Shown here: one piece after another, positions 7,933 to 15,979 of the stretch | Position numbering within the stretch: position 1 is the first letter of the stretch | How the letters are laid out: each line of letters opens with the position of its first letter | Origin: Bordetella parapertussis | GTDB taxonomy: Bacteria > Pseudomonadota > Gammaproteobacteria > Burkholderiales > SG8-41 | Direction: 5' to 3' | Assembly: GCA_945906935.1 (NCBI GenBank) | Contig: CAMDSO010000015.1 | Span: forward strand, 1-50,218 | Length of the DNA: 50,218 nucleotides | Notes under the pieces: model-generated | Seen by the model: only the letters and a program-made list of their open reading frames with translations | Told to the model about the DNA's origin: nothing | Database searches by the model: none | Translations under genes and position numbers: made by a program

Positions 7933-9624
7933 CTAAAACACCGCCGGTGGGGCCTGCCGGCGTTCGGCGTGCGCGCCGCTGCGCTCGGCGCCGCTGGTCG
8001 CGTAGGGAATTTCGACATTGAAGGTAGTGCCTGCGCCCACCGTCGTTTCAAAACTGATCGTGCCGCCCATCAATACCGCCAGCGTCTGGCATAGATTAAG
8101 CCCCAGCCCGGTGCCGCCGTGTATGCGGCTGAGTTCCGGATCGCCCTGACGAAAACGCTCGAAGATGGTTTCACGGTATTGCGGCGGTATTCCCGGTCCG
8201 CTGTCATGCACACTGACATTGAGCCGGGTGGCGCTTAAATGCGCGGCAACATCAACCGCGCCCTTACCGGTGAATTTGACCGCATTGCTGAGCAGGTTGT
8301 GCAGGATCTGGGCAAAACGGAAGCCGTCGATGTAGAGGATCTGCTGCTCGTCGCCGGAAAAATGGGAGCTCAGCACCAGTCCTTTTTTCTCCGCCTGCGC
8401 ACGATGAATATGCACACAGTCGCTGACCAACTTGCGGATGTCGACCGCGCTCGGAAACAACTGCAACTGCCCGGCCGAGCCTTTTTCCGCATCAAGCAGT
8501 TGCGACACTACGCGATCAACGTGATCAACGGCACGCAGGATGGTCAGCGCGTAATCCTTGCTGGTTTCATGATCGGGCTGCTGCATCACCCACAACTCGG
8601 CAAAGCCCTTGATATTGGTCAGCGGGCCGCGCACCTCGTGTGAAATCGCGTTGATGAACTCATTCTTGAAGGAGTCAGACTGTTCGGCCAGTGCGCGGGC
8701 ATCACGCATCTTGCCGAGCGCCAGCTTTTGCAGCCGCGAGCCACGATTAACCACCAAGCCCATGCACAATATAAGAGCAACAACAAAAAGGAGGGAGATC
8801 CGCAGTTGCTGCTCTGCCTTGCGATACAAAACCAGGCCCGCTTCTTGGTTAGTCGCAAGTATCGTCAGCAGCGGGAATTTTTTCGACTTATGCCAACCGT
8901 AGACACTGAGCTCGCCACTAGTCACACTGGCGCCCGAACGATGCCCCGCCCACTTCGCACTCGAATTCGCATATTCAAAATGTGGGCTCCCGACGAGACT
9001 TCCCCCCACATCAAATACTGTTGACTGCGGCGAGTCTTGCGGAAAGTTCAGATGGCTGCGCGCCAATATGCGCCCGCTTTCCACATGAGCCAAGGAAATG
9101 CGCACCCTTTTGTCCAATGGCAACCCGCCGAAATTAGTAGTGAAAGTTTCAGGATTCAGGGTAACCGTCACGACGCCGGCAAAACGCCCGTCGCTGTGAT
9201 TGAGCCGCCGCGAGAGAACGAGCAGCCATGTTTTTTGGGGGGCGTTGCCTGGCAACAAATCGCTTAAAAAAAACGCCGGGCGATCGGGCTGCAGATGTAT
9301 CTGAAAATACCGTTGATCACGGATGGATAAATGGCGCCGCCCCTCCCCCCGCGATGAAAAGACAACACGGCCGCTTACATCGGCGACCTCGACATGCTGG
9401 ACGCTACCCTGGCCCCACCGATTGCTATGCGCCAGACGCTTGACTTCTTCCAGATCAAGCGTCAGCCATCCAGTTTGTACGTAACGGGCGATCGCATCGC
9501 CTTGCGTAAACACCGCATCGGTGTTCGCCATGACGATCCCCGCAAGCAACTCGTTTTCGTGCCCTTCGGCTTCCACCGCCGACCGCAGCAGCGCATCGCG
9601 CGAGCTGGTGTAAACCAAACCCAA
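7933..9624 (-). CDS. Membrane sensor histidine kinase with Cache-like input
   Basis: Two-component sensor kinase. A periplasmic Cache-like domain (about 20-260, with VSGRVVFSSRGEG and a DQRYFQIHL segment) is followed by a membrane helix (about 276-292), the HisKA dimerisation box with phospho-acceptor His329 (ISHEVRGPLTNIKG), N-box Asn447 (HNLLSNAVKF), G1 DSGPGIP (474-480), F-box IFERFRQGD and G2 GGTGLGL (503-509). All catalytic motifs are intact. The first membrane helix is expected at the N-terminus but is encoded upstream of the TTG at 9624: the open frame continues to about 9700 and reads AALWCCILLICVGLGLVY. No ATG, GTG or TTG is available there, so the true start may be the CTG at 9675 or another rare codon. 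The HTH-receiver gene ends at 9695. Confidence 0.9.
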   Translation of the reverse strand: MGLVYTSSRDALLRSAVEAEGHENELLAGIVMANTDAVFTQGDAIARYVQTGWLTLDLEEVKRLAHSNRWGQGSVQHVEVADVSGRVVFSSRGEGRRHLSIRDQRYFQIHLQPDRPAFFLSDLLPGNAPQKTWLLVLSRRLNHSDGRFAGVVTVTLNPETFTTNFGGLPLDKRVRISLAHVESGRILARSHLNFPQDSPQSTVFDVGGSLVGSPHFEYANSSAKWAGHRSGASVTSGELSVYGWHKSKKFPLLTILATNQEAGLVLYRKAEQQLRISLLFVVALILCMGLVVNRGSRLQKLALGKMRDARALAEQSDSFKNEFINAISHEVRGPLTNIKGFAELWVMQQPDHETSKDYALTILRAVDHVDRVVSQLLDAEKGSAGQLQLFPSAVDIRKLVSDCVHIHRAQAEKKGLVLSSHFSGDEQQILYIDGFRFAQILHNLLSNAVKFTGKGAVDVAAHLSATRLNVSVHDSGPGIPPQYRETIFERFRQGDPELSRIHGGTGLGLNLCQTLAVLMGGTISFETTVGAGTTFNVEIPYATSGAERSGAHAERRQAPPAVF

Positions 9625-9694
9625 GCCAACACAAATGAGAAGGATGCAACACCACAGCGCTGCATCTGGTGTCAGATATTTTTGGAGGCTACTT

Positions 9695-10333
9695 CTAACG
9701 GGCGACGCTTAACTGCCGCCGCGACATCGCAGCCTGCATAAAGCCGCGCAACTGCTGCCACGGTACCGGCTTCGGAAATTCCGCCACGCCCGGCGCGAGG
9801 CCGCCGCGTTTGGCGATATCGGCGCTGTCCATGCCGCTGACGACAACGATATCCATCGCATCGTATTCAGGATAACTACGGATAATTTTCAGCAACTGAA
9901 AACCATCCATGCGCGGCATCTTGAGATCGAGGATCAGCAGATCAGGACGCGTGCGTTCAATCAAAAACGTCACTTCAATGCCGTTCTGCACAATGGTCAG
10001 ATCGATCGGCATCTTCCAGGTGCCGATCGTCTTCTCGTAGAGTTTGCACAGCACCGGATCGTCCTCGGCAATGAGGATCGAGTATTTGCTGTTGCCCGCG
10101 CGTTCGACACTGCCACCCGGCTGACGCTGATTGAGCGCCTTTTGCACGGCGTCTTCACCAATGCGGCGATGGCCGCCGGAAGTCTTCCAGGCCTGTAACT
10201 GGCCTTTTTCGACCATCGACTGCACGGTGGTCAACGAAACGCCGAGCAGCTTTGCCGCTTCGCGCGTGCTGTAATACTTCTTCGGTGTCGGTTGAGCTGA
10301 CATTGAATTAGGCACTTTTGTTGTAGTTACCAT
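9695..10333 (-). CDS. Excisionase-type HTH fused to a receiver domain
   Basis: 212 residues with an unusual order: a MerR/excisionase-type DNA-binding helix-turn-helix first (about 19-65, YYSTREAAKLLGVSLTTVQSM, then GGHRRIGEDAV) and a CheY-like receiver second (about 84-203). Receiver residues are intact: acidic Asp91 and Asp92, phospho-acceptor Asp136 (LILDLKMP), Ser166 (VVVSG) and Lys188 (FPKPV). Most response regulators put the receiver first. It sits directly upstream of the sensor kinase, the likely phospho-donor, with the kinase frame overlapping its stop. The start has no strong Shine-Dalgarno; an in-frame ATG at 10303 is possible. Confidence 0.85.
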   Translation of the reverse strand: MVTTTKVPNSMSAQPTPKKYYSTREAAKLLGVSLTTVQSMVEKGQLQAWKTSGGHRRIGEDAVQKALNQRQPGGSVERAGNSKYSILIAEDDPVLCKLYEKTIGTWKMPIDLTIVQNGIEVTFLIERTRPDLLILDLKMPRMDGFQLLKIIRSYPEYDAMDIVVVSGMDSADIAKRGGLAPGVAEFPKPVPWQQLRGFMQAAMSRRQLSVAR

Positions 10334-10361
10334 TATATTACTGCCAATAGTGTAGCAGAAC

Positions 10362-11168
10362 CTAACCCCTGTCGGCGCTCTCCCAGACAGCCATTTTCAG
10401 TTTCACCAGTGTTCCGGCCGCCCCGCCAAAACCACAGACCATGTCCTGATCCCGCGCAATATCAGCGGCCAGCCGCAGCCCCGGCGAACGTTCATCAATC
10501 GACAAACGCGCCGCCGCCCCGCCAGCGAGGCCATGCACCACCTGCAGCGCCACCTCGGAGTCCTGCCGTGTCATCGCCACCGCAAAATGCGGCGCCGCCG
10601 GCGCCTGACAGAGCAGATCGATCAGCAGATTGAGCAGGATATGTCGCAACGCCTCGCCAGAGCCCGCCACGCGCAAGCCCGGGCAACTCTCGACGATGCC
10701 CAGATCGCTACCAGCGGCGAGGAAATACGGGCGCAAAAAAGCCACCGCCTGCTTGACCACTGGCAGCAGTTCGGGCGCATCTTCCGGCGGACGTTCGTGC
10801 CGCCCCTGCAACCAGAACAGCAAGGCCCGATTGGCCAGCAAGCTACGCAGCACAAACAACCTTAACTGGCCGGCCTGCGCGGCATCGCCACCAGCACCAA
10901 ACAGCCGGCGGTTATGCGGATCGAGCAACAAAGCAGCCTCGCCGAGCCAGTGGCCGACGCCGTGATCGAGTGTCTCAGTGACCGCCGTCAGCGTTTGGGC
11001 AAAGCGGCCCTGCTCAGCCTTCCACGCCTGGGCGGCTATTTCGCGCTGACGGAAGGTCAAGGCAAAGTCATCGACCACCCTCTCAAGTTGCAGGCCGTCA
11101 CAGAAGCGGTCAACCGCCTCCGCTGCTCGCGCGTCATCCGCGGACACCGGCGATCTCACAATCAGCAT
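10362..11168 (-). CDS. Degenerate histidine-kinase-like protein
   Basis: 268 residues. The ATG at 11168 has AAGGAG 8 nt upstream, so I prefer it to the GTG at 11177. No membrane segment. The first half is helical (possible dimerisation region). The second half resembles an HATPase_c fold: EALRHILLNLLIDLL stands where the N-box would be but has Asp for the second Asn, and no convincing G1 (DxGxG) follows; IDERSPGLRLAADIARDQDM recalls the G2 helix without the GTGLG loop, then FGGAAGTLVKLKM. ATP binding is therefore doubtful. It lies between receiver genes in a signalling cluster on one strand, so it may be a phosphotransfer or scaffolding partner. The kinase relationship is inferred. Confidence 0.6.
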   Translation of the reverse strand: MLIVRSPVSADDARAAEAVDRFCDGLQLERVVDDFALTFRQREIAAQAWKAEQGRFAQTLTAVTETLDHGVGHWLGEAALLLDPHNRRLFGAGGDAAQAGQLRLFVLRSLLANRALLFWLQGRHERPPEDAPELLPVVKQAVAFLRPYFLAAGSDLGIVESCPGLRVAGSGEALRHILLNLLIDLLCQAPAAPHFAVAMTRQDSEVALQVVHGLAGGAAARLSIDERSPGLRLAADIARDQDMVCGFGGAAGTLVKLKMAVWESADRG

Positions 11169-11287
11169 GATGTGCACTCCTTATTTCCGGCCTTACTCAA
11201 AAAATGCGGCAGTCGCGCCTGACGCGCCAGTGCCACAGTTCGTTGCTTGAACAGGTTCATGATGGCGGTTGGTTTTCTTGATTACGG

Positions 11288-11758
11288 TTAGTTGAGGCGC
11301 GCGGGCGGCGTTTCTGCGCTGACATCGGGCATGATGATGACGCCCAACTTGGAAATGATTTCCCACAGCATCCCCATGCTCACCGGTTTCACCAGATACT
11401 GATCGGCCCCGCGCTCGCGGGCGCTATCGATGTCCGCGGGATCGCTCAAGCCGGTGAGCATGATCACGTAACAGCGATTGGTCGCCGGATTGGTTTTGAT
11501 TTTCCAGCAGACATCGAAGCCCTCGGGCTTGCCGCGCATCATCACGTCAGCAATCACCAGATTCGGCTCGCCGCGCCCGAGGGCGTCGAGCGCCTCATCG
11601 GCGTTGGCGGCTTCGACTACCCGCATGCCATGCAGCTTGAGTAATTCGGCAATCGGCCGGCGCACATGCGGATCATCCTCGACGATCATGGCCAGCGGCG
11701 AGGTCTGCGCGGAATCGAGCAGGTCCTGCGCGACGCCCGAATGAAACGGTTTGATCAC
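11288..11758 (-). CDS. Single-domain response regulator (CheY-like)
   Basis: 156 residues from the GTG at 11758; the start overlaps the stop of the upstream receiver gene (GTGA arrangement), which indicates translational coupling. A TTG at 11770 is the alternative. The protein is one receiver domain with a short N-terminal extension (about 1-20) and a ~20-residue tail: acidic pocket Glu27, Asp28 and Asp29, phospho-acceptor Asp71 (VIADVMM), Thr102 (IMLTG) and Lys124 (YLVKPV). The loop after the acceptor is longer than usual (RGKPEGFD). There is no output domain, so it should act by protein contact, probably with other members of the cluster. Confidence 0.85.
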   Translation of the reverse strand: MIKPFHSGVAQDLLDSAQTSPLAMIVEDDPHVRRPIAELLKLHGMRVVEAANADEALDALGRGEPNLVIADVMMRGKPEGFDVCWKIKTNPATNRCYVIMLTGLSDPADIDSARERGADQYLVKPVSMGMLWEIISKLGVIIMPDVSAETPPARLN

Positions 11759-12150
11759 ACCAGCAACCAATCGACAGTTTCAAGAAATTTGATCGGGCCG
11801 AAGGGCTTGACGATATAGGCGTCCGCCTTGGCGCTGCGGCCATTGGCGAAATCGGCGCTTTGCCCCCTGGCGGTGACAAAGACAATCTTCACCGCGTCAC
11901 CGGCATCGGCGCGGATCTGCCGGCACATACCAAGACCGTCAAGACGGCCGGGCATCATGATGTCGAGCAACACCAGATCGGGTTTGAAGCTATTGAATTT
12001 TTCCAGGCCGGCGTCCGAATCGGCGGCGGATTCTGTTTCGAGATTACGCAACCGCAGCGTCGCCAGAATCAGCTTGCGCGTATCGTCGTGATCCTCCACC
12101 ACCAGCACCCGGCGGCGGCGAACAACTGTTTCAGCCATGCTGTTTTTCAT
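11755..12150 (-). CDS. Single-domain response regulator (CheY-like)
   Basis: 131 residues, essentially one receiver: VLVVEDHDD (16-23, acidic pocket), phospho-acceptor Asp63 (LLDIMMPG), Thr93 (VFVTARG) and Lys115 (YIVKPFG). A basic stretch (RRRR, 11-14) leads in. It is the first gene of the minus-strand signalling cluster, and the next receiver starts within its stop codon. Upstream (12230-12300) is a very AT-rich island that probably holds the cluster promoter. No output domain; likely a phospho-relay or protein-interaction partner. Confidence 0.88.
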   Translation of the reverse strand: MKNSMAETVVRRRRVLVVEDHDDTRKLILATLRLRNLETESAADSDAGLEKFNSFKPDLVLLDIMMPGRLDGLGMCRQIRADAGDAVKIVFVTARGQSADFANGRSAKADAYIVKPFGPIKFLETVDWLLV

Positions 12151-12426
12151 ATCTAACCCATAGAGATAGGGACGATTCCCAACACAGGTTGCGGCCAGCT
12201 GCGCTCACAACCCGATCAGCCACGACAATAATTTACTATAAATGTTAGATTTGTTAAATAGATTTTAAATATATTTAAATATACAAATGCACAATAGTTC
12301 CTTGAAAACACGGATTTCAAAATAAACCAGGGCGATTGGGCATGACAGCAAGGAGCGATCAGGGCTATGCGTCCCAAACCGAGGCGAGACCGACTTGACG
12401 ACCAGCCGAACGCCCCCGCCACCCGC
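12151..12426 (-). promoter_or_regulatory. AT-rich promoter island of the signalling cluster
   Basis: 276 bp without a gene. Positions 12230-12300 are strongly AT-rich in an otherwise GC-rich context and include the perfect palindrome TTTAAATATATTTAAA at 12264-12279. It lies 80-150 bp upstream of the first receiver gene (start 12150, minus strand), so it probably contains that promoter. No exact -35/-10 pair is assigned. Confidence 0.45.
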
Positions 12427-13176
12427 CTAATGGGTGGCGAATATGAACGGCAGCCGGTACAACCACAGCGAGCGCTCTGCCCCCGCCGGCAGCACCGCAA
12501 CCGGCAGCAGGTCCAGCGCCGGAAACTCCAGACTGACCAACCACGTACCGGGCCTCATCTCCGACCTTGCCTTGGCAACCGCGCGTGGCATGCTCTCGGG
12601 GCGCTGAAACAAATACACCATTTCATACCTCCCCCAATCTTCATGCCAAATGTCGCCATGAAGCACGCGCGCCCAGGGGCAACGCAATTTCGCCATCCAG
12701 CATAACGGCCGGCTCAATTCAATCCCGACCCAACGCCCCTGCGGATACGCGAGGCGAAGCGCGCGGAGACCGTCGCCCGCACCGCAACCCGCATCGAGTA
12801 TCAAAGCCTGCGGCGGCAAAGTTGCGTGACCGGGGAGTTCGCGCAGCGCCTGCAACGGCGTCGGGAACACAGGGGCGTCACGCAAGGTGTGCAGGGGATA
12901 AATCAGCAAGGCCAGCGCCAGCGGCAACAACCACATCCATGGCGGCAGTGCAACCGCTCCGGACAACAAAAGTGAAACAGGGAAACCCAGCGCAAAAACT
13001 GCCACACGCATGGTGGAATACCCCCTCATGCTCGCCACAGCACTCGCTAAAATTCCGATCAGCGCAGCCCATAATAGGGCCACCACGGCCGGAATATCGC
13101 CCAGCAAGAGCAATCCGTAGCACAGCCAGCCGGAGGTCCAAACCAGCAGCGCAGAAAAGGGCCAGCGCGAAATCAT
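12427..13176 (-). CDS. Membrane-bound SAM-dependent methyltransferase
   Basis: 249 residues. The N-terminal part contains about four hydrophobic segments (about 8-27, 29-47, 54-72, 76-95). Residues from about 115 carry a class I methyltransferase fold: motif I ILDAGCGAGDGLRAL (about 128-142), WVGIELSRPL (acidic residue at the end of strand 2), ARVLHGDIW and YEMVYLFQRP. The substrate is not evident. The combination of a membrane anchor with a short methyltransferase recalls betaproteobacterial proteins of unknown substrate, perhaps acting on a lipid or a membrane protein. It stands alone between the signalling cluster and the acyl-CoA dehydrogenase gene on the other strand. Confidence 0.8.
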   Translation of the reverse strand: MISRWPFSALLVWTSGWLCYGLLLLGDIPAVVALLWAALIGILASAVASMRGYSTMRVAVFALGFPVSLLLSGAVALPPWMWLLPLALALLIYPLHTLRDAPVFPTPLQALRELPGHATLPPQALILDAGCGAGDGLRALRLAYPQGRWVGIELSRPLCWMAKLRCPWARVLHGDIWHEDWGRYEMVYLFQRPESMPRAVAKARSEMRPGTWLVSLEFPALDLLPVAVLPAGAERSLWLYRLPFIFATH

Positions 13177-13330
13177 TAAACGAAAAGCCTCGAAAGTATC
13201 AAAGGACGGCTACAACAAAAATTCGTGGCCCCTGCAAACCATTTTGCCGAATAACGGGCGCAGACAATAAACATCCATCCCAATCCTGCGGCGAAATCTC
13301 TTCTGAATTTTATGCACCTGTAAAAACGGC

Positions 13331-13370
13331 GCCTCAGCGACGCCTCAGCAACGCCTCAGCAACGCTTAAG
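13331..13370 (+). repeat. 11-bp tandem repeat array A
   Basis: Three perfect-phase 11-bp units: GCCTCAGCGAC (13331-13341), GCCTCAGCAAC (13342-13352), GCCTCAGCAAC (13353-13363), then a decayed GCTTAAG. It lies in the 348 bp gap between the methyltransferase (minus) and the acyl-CoA dehydrogenase (plus), 155 bp before the latter. Closely related units occur at 17493-17525 and 30046-30067 on the opposite strand. The rest of the gap (13177-13524) has no visible feature. Confidence 0.85.
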
Positions 13371-13524
13371 CGCCGAGCAGTGAATCCTCAAGCAGTGTTC
13401 CTCAAAGTCTCATCAAATACAAGATCCGCTTGCGCACCTCGCGACCTCGCCGCCATCTGCCAAAACGCCACGGCACGCGTGCTAACATTCCGCCACTTAA
13501 ACCGCCATCACTGAAGGGGGCTTT

Positions 13525-14742
13525 GTGTTCGATATTCGTTTGTCGCAGGAGCAGCGTGAGTTTCGCGATCTCGCCCGCAAGTTCGCGCAGGAAGACATCA
13601 AACCCACGGCGATGCCGCTGGACCGTGAAAATGACTGGGAAAAACGCGTACCCTGGGGCCTCCTGAAGCAGGGCTCGCAACTCGGCTTTCGCACCTTTGT
13701 GCTACAAGAAGAAAACGGCGGCTCCGGCATGTCGGACCACATCACCTCCTGCCTCGTCGCCGAGGAACTGGCCGCCGGCGAACTGGGCACCGCCTATTAC
13801 TTCATGCTGACCGCGCGGCGCGCGCGCGACTGGTTCGAGCTGCGCATGACGCCCGAACAGCGCGCTTATTTTTTGCCCAAGTTCGTCAGTGACGATCTGT
13901 ATTTCACGACGGTGGCGATCCACGAACCGGAGACTGATTTCGGTTTTGACTTCTTCACCGAAACGCCACCGACCATACGCCTGCGCACCCAGGCTACCCC
14001 ACAAGACGACGGCTCATGGCTGATCAACGGCACCAAGGCCTACCAGACAGTGGGATATCTCGCCAAGTTGATCGTGCTGCGCGCGCAGATTCCAGACGGC
14101 AGTGTGCAATCATTTCTCGTCGAGGGCGACTCGCCCGGACTGTCGCGCCGGCCGATGTCGAAGTTCGGGCGGCGGGTTGGCGACAACGCCGCGGAAATGG
14201 TGTTCGACAATGTGCGCATTCCGGCCGGACGCATCCTGCCGCCGTCGCCCAAGGGCCGCACCGACATGGGCACCCATCCAACGATCGCCGCGCTGACCCT
14301 CGGCCTCGGCCGCGCCGCCTATGAAGAAACGCTCAAATACGTGCAGGAGCGTATCTCCGGCGGCAAACCCATCATCCAGCATCAGGCTGTGGGCCTGGCG
14401 ATTGCTGAAATGGCGATGAATCTGCAGGCGGCGCGCCGCCTGATCTGGACCGCGGCGTGGGTGAAGGATCATCCCGAAGCGATCGAAGACGGCAGCGTCG
14501 AAGCCCTGCCCTACGAGCACATGGCGATCGCCTTCACCGGCACCGCGGTGCAGCGCATCACCGAACAGGCGCTCGAATTATTTGGCGGCGCCGGTGTCAT
14601 CCAGGGCATGCCGATCGAGAAGTATGTGCGCGACGCGCACGTGCAAAAACACGTCTCGTTTCCGTATCCGTCACGCTTCAAGATCACCGAGGCGCTGGTC
14701 GGCTACAAGCGCAAGCTCGCGCCGTTTCACGGCGGCGACTAA
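13525..14742 (+). CDS. Acyl-CoA dehydrogenase family protein
   Basis: FAD-dependent alpha,beta-oxidation of an acyl-CoA thioester. 405 residues, a normal family length, starting at GTG 13525 with AAGGGGG 6 nt upstream. Domains: N-terminal helical (about 5-120, LSQEQREFRDLARKFAQEDI), beta middle domain (about 120-230, FTTVAIHEPETDFG, GSWLINGTKAY), C-terminal helical (about 250-400, LGRAAYEETLKYVQER, ALELFGGAGVIQGMPIEKYVRDAHVQK). The family normally has a catalytic Glu in a YEGT-type motif shortly after this; here the sequence reads HVSFPYPSRFKITEAL, so the usual base is missing. It may use a base at another position, or act on an unusual substrate. No electron-transfer flavoprotein gene is adjacent. 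Confidence 0.9.
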   Translation: MFDIRLSQEQREFRDLARKFAQEDIKPTAMPLDRENDWEKRVPWGLLKQGSQLGFRTFVLQEENGGSGMSDHITSCLVAEELAAGELGTAYYFMLTARRARDWFELRMTPEQRAYFLPKFVSDDLYFTTVAIHEPETDFGFDFFTETPPTIRLRTQATPQDDGSWLINGTKAYQTVGYLAKLIVLRAQIPDGSVQSFLVEGDSPGLSRRPMSKFGRRVGDNAAEMVFDNVRIPAGRILPPSPKGRTDMGTHPTIAALTLGLGRAAYEETLKYVQERISGGKPIIQHQAVGLAIAEMAMNLQAARRLIWTAAWVKDHPEAIEDGSVEALPYEHMAIAFTGTAVQRITEQALELFGGAGVIQGMPIEKYVRDAHVQKHVSFPYPSRFKITEALVGYKRKLAPFHGGD

Positions 14743-14771
14743 GTTGCAGGCGCGGGCGCCACATATTGTGC

Positions 14772-14819
14772 GGCGCCTGCGCACAGCCGGCTGATCGCGT
14801 ATCAGCCGGTTGCGGCGCC
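14772..14819. terminator. Long intergenic hairpin between convergent genes
   Basis: Outer stem GGCGCC (14772-14777) / GGCGCC (14814-14819) and inner perfect stem CCGGCTGAT (14787-14795) / ATCAGCCGG (14801-14809) with a 5-nt loop. It sits between the stop of the plus-strand acyl-CoA dehydrogenase and the stop of the minus-strand amidohydrolase. There is no T run, so it is more likely an RNA-stabilising or factor-dependent end than a classical terminator. Confidence 0.6.
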
Positions 14820-14838
14820 CACCAACCACCGCGTAGCG

Positions 14839-15882
14839 TCAGCTGCGTAGACGCGGGAACAGTTGCAAGGCGTTATCCCGGTTGATCGCACGCAGATCAT
14901 CGGCGCGAAAGCCGTGACGGCCGAGACCATCGATCACCTCGGCGCCATCGCGAAACGGAAAATCAGTGCCGTAGAGCACGCGTGAAGTCGGAATGATCTC
15001 CAGCAGTGCACGTAGCGCCCCCGGATGGTTGCCCTGCGCAGTGTCGTAATAAAACTTGCGCAACTCATGCATGACGCCGCGCGGCAATATTCCCTTGTCC
15101 TTGAGCGCCTCTTCCTCGCGTTCAAAGCGCGACAACAGGAAGGGCGTGACGCCGCCACTGTGCGAGAAAATCCAGCGAATGTCCGGAAAGCGCGCCGCCC
15201 CGCCCTGAAACATCAGACTCACCATGGTGCGTGTGGTGTCCACCGGCCCCTCGATCGCGTTGATCGAAATATAGGGCATGATTTTCGCGCAACAGTCGGG
15301 CGTCGCCGGATGCGTGTAAACCACCACGCGGCGCCGGTTGAGTTCTTCGAGAATTGGAAAAAACGCCGGGTCGCCGAGCAGCTTGCCGCCATAACTGGTC
15401 CACAAATAAATGCCGTCGGCCTTCAGCGTATCGAGTGCGTATTCGATTTCACGCAAACTGCCGTCGATATTCGGAAACGGAATCGAGGCGAACGAACCAA
15501 AGCGGCCCGGATAATCGCGTGCGAGGGTGGCCGCATATTCGTTCGACTCGCGCGCGATCCGGCGTGCCATCGCGATGTCGGTGGACCAGGCCTGCATGCC
15601 CGGGTTGATCAATGAAGTCATGGCGGTGGCGATACCACTCTTATCCATGTCTTCGAGCGACGCCTCGATCGACCACGCGGCGTGTCCGCGCTTCATCGCC
15701 TTTAATGCGGACGAATACGACGGCGGCGCAATGTGGTGATGCACGTCGATGCGTTGCGCGCGTGCAGCCGCAACCCCCGCTGTCTGACATCCCGGCAACA
15801 ACGCCCCGGCCCCGAGTGCGGCCACGCCCGTCAAAAATGCGCGGCGTGACGCTGCGCTGCTGTCATCTGTCTCAAAGTTCAT
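14839..15882 (-). CDS. TAT-exported amidohydrolase lipoprotein (ACMSD-like)
   Basis: 347 residues. The N-terminus has a twin-arginine motif (SRRAFLTG) and a lipobox (LLPGC, about 28-32), predicting TAT export and lipid anchoring. The mature protein is an Amidohydro_2 TIM barrel: DVHHH (first metal site), a strand with YTHPATP (about 192-199), IFSHSGG (about 239-245) and YGTDFPF (about 314-320, metal Asp). The closest known relatives are aminocarboxymuconate-semialdehyde decarboxylase-like and 6-methylsalicylate decarboxylase-like hydrolases; substrate here is unknown. Shine-Dalgarno GGAGG precedes the ATG. The Bug gene upstream (15980-16948) is co-directional, with a perfect inverted repeat between them. 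Confidence 0.85.
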   Translation of the reverse strand: MNFETDDSSAASRRAFLTGVAALGAGALLPGCQTAGVAAARAQRIDVHHHIAPPSYSSALKAMKRGHAAWSIEASLEDMDKSGIATAMTSLINPGMQAWSTDIAMARRIARESNEYAATLARDYPGRFGSFASIPFPNIDGSLREIEYALDTLKADGIYLWTSYGGKLLGDPAFFPILEELNRRRVVVYTHPATPDCCAKIMPYISINAIEGPVDTTRTMVSLMFQGGAARFPDIRWIFSHSGGVTPFLLSRFEREEEALKDKGILPRGVMHELRKFYYDTAQGNHPGALRALLEIIPTSRVLYGTDFPFRDGAEVIDGLGRHGFRADDLRAINRDNALQLFPRLRS

Positions 15883-15905
15883 GGTTACGTGCCTCCGTTA
15901 GAGCA

Positions 15906-15934
15906 GCAATCGTCACTAAACTGGTGACGATTGC
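15906..15934 (-). promoter_or_regulatory. Perfect 11-bp inverted repeat between two operon genes
   Basis: GCAATCGTCAC (15906-15916) and GTGACGATTGC (15924-15934) are exact inverted copies with a 7-nt spacer. On the minus strand this forms a stem-loop in the 97-bp gap between the Bug stop and the amidohydrolase start, about 12 nt upstream of the amidohydrolase Shine-Dalgarno. No T run follows. Possible roles: operator, or an mRNA stem that protects the upstream cistron and tunes the second. Confidence 0.75.
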
Positions 15935-15979
15935 CATATTGAGATGTATTGATAAAGACTGCCAATACCGCCGATGCCC

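Noticed and set aside
12567-13514. 315-codon plus-strand frame
   Set aside because: It is antisense to the methyltransferase gene, has an implausible Arg/Pro/Ser/Thr composition and no domain.
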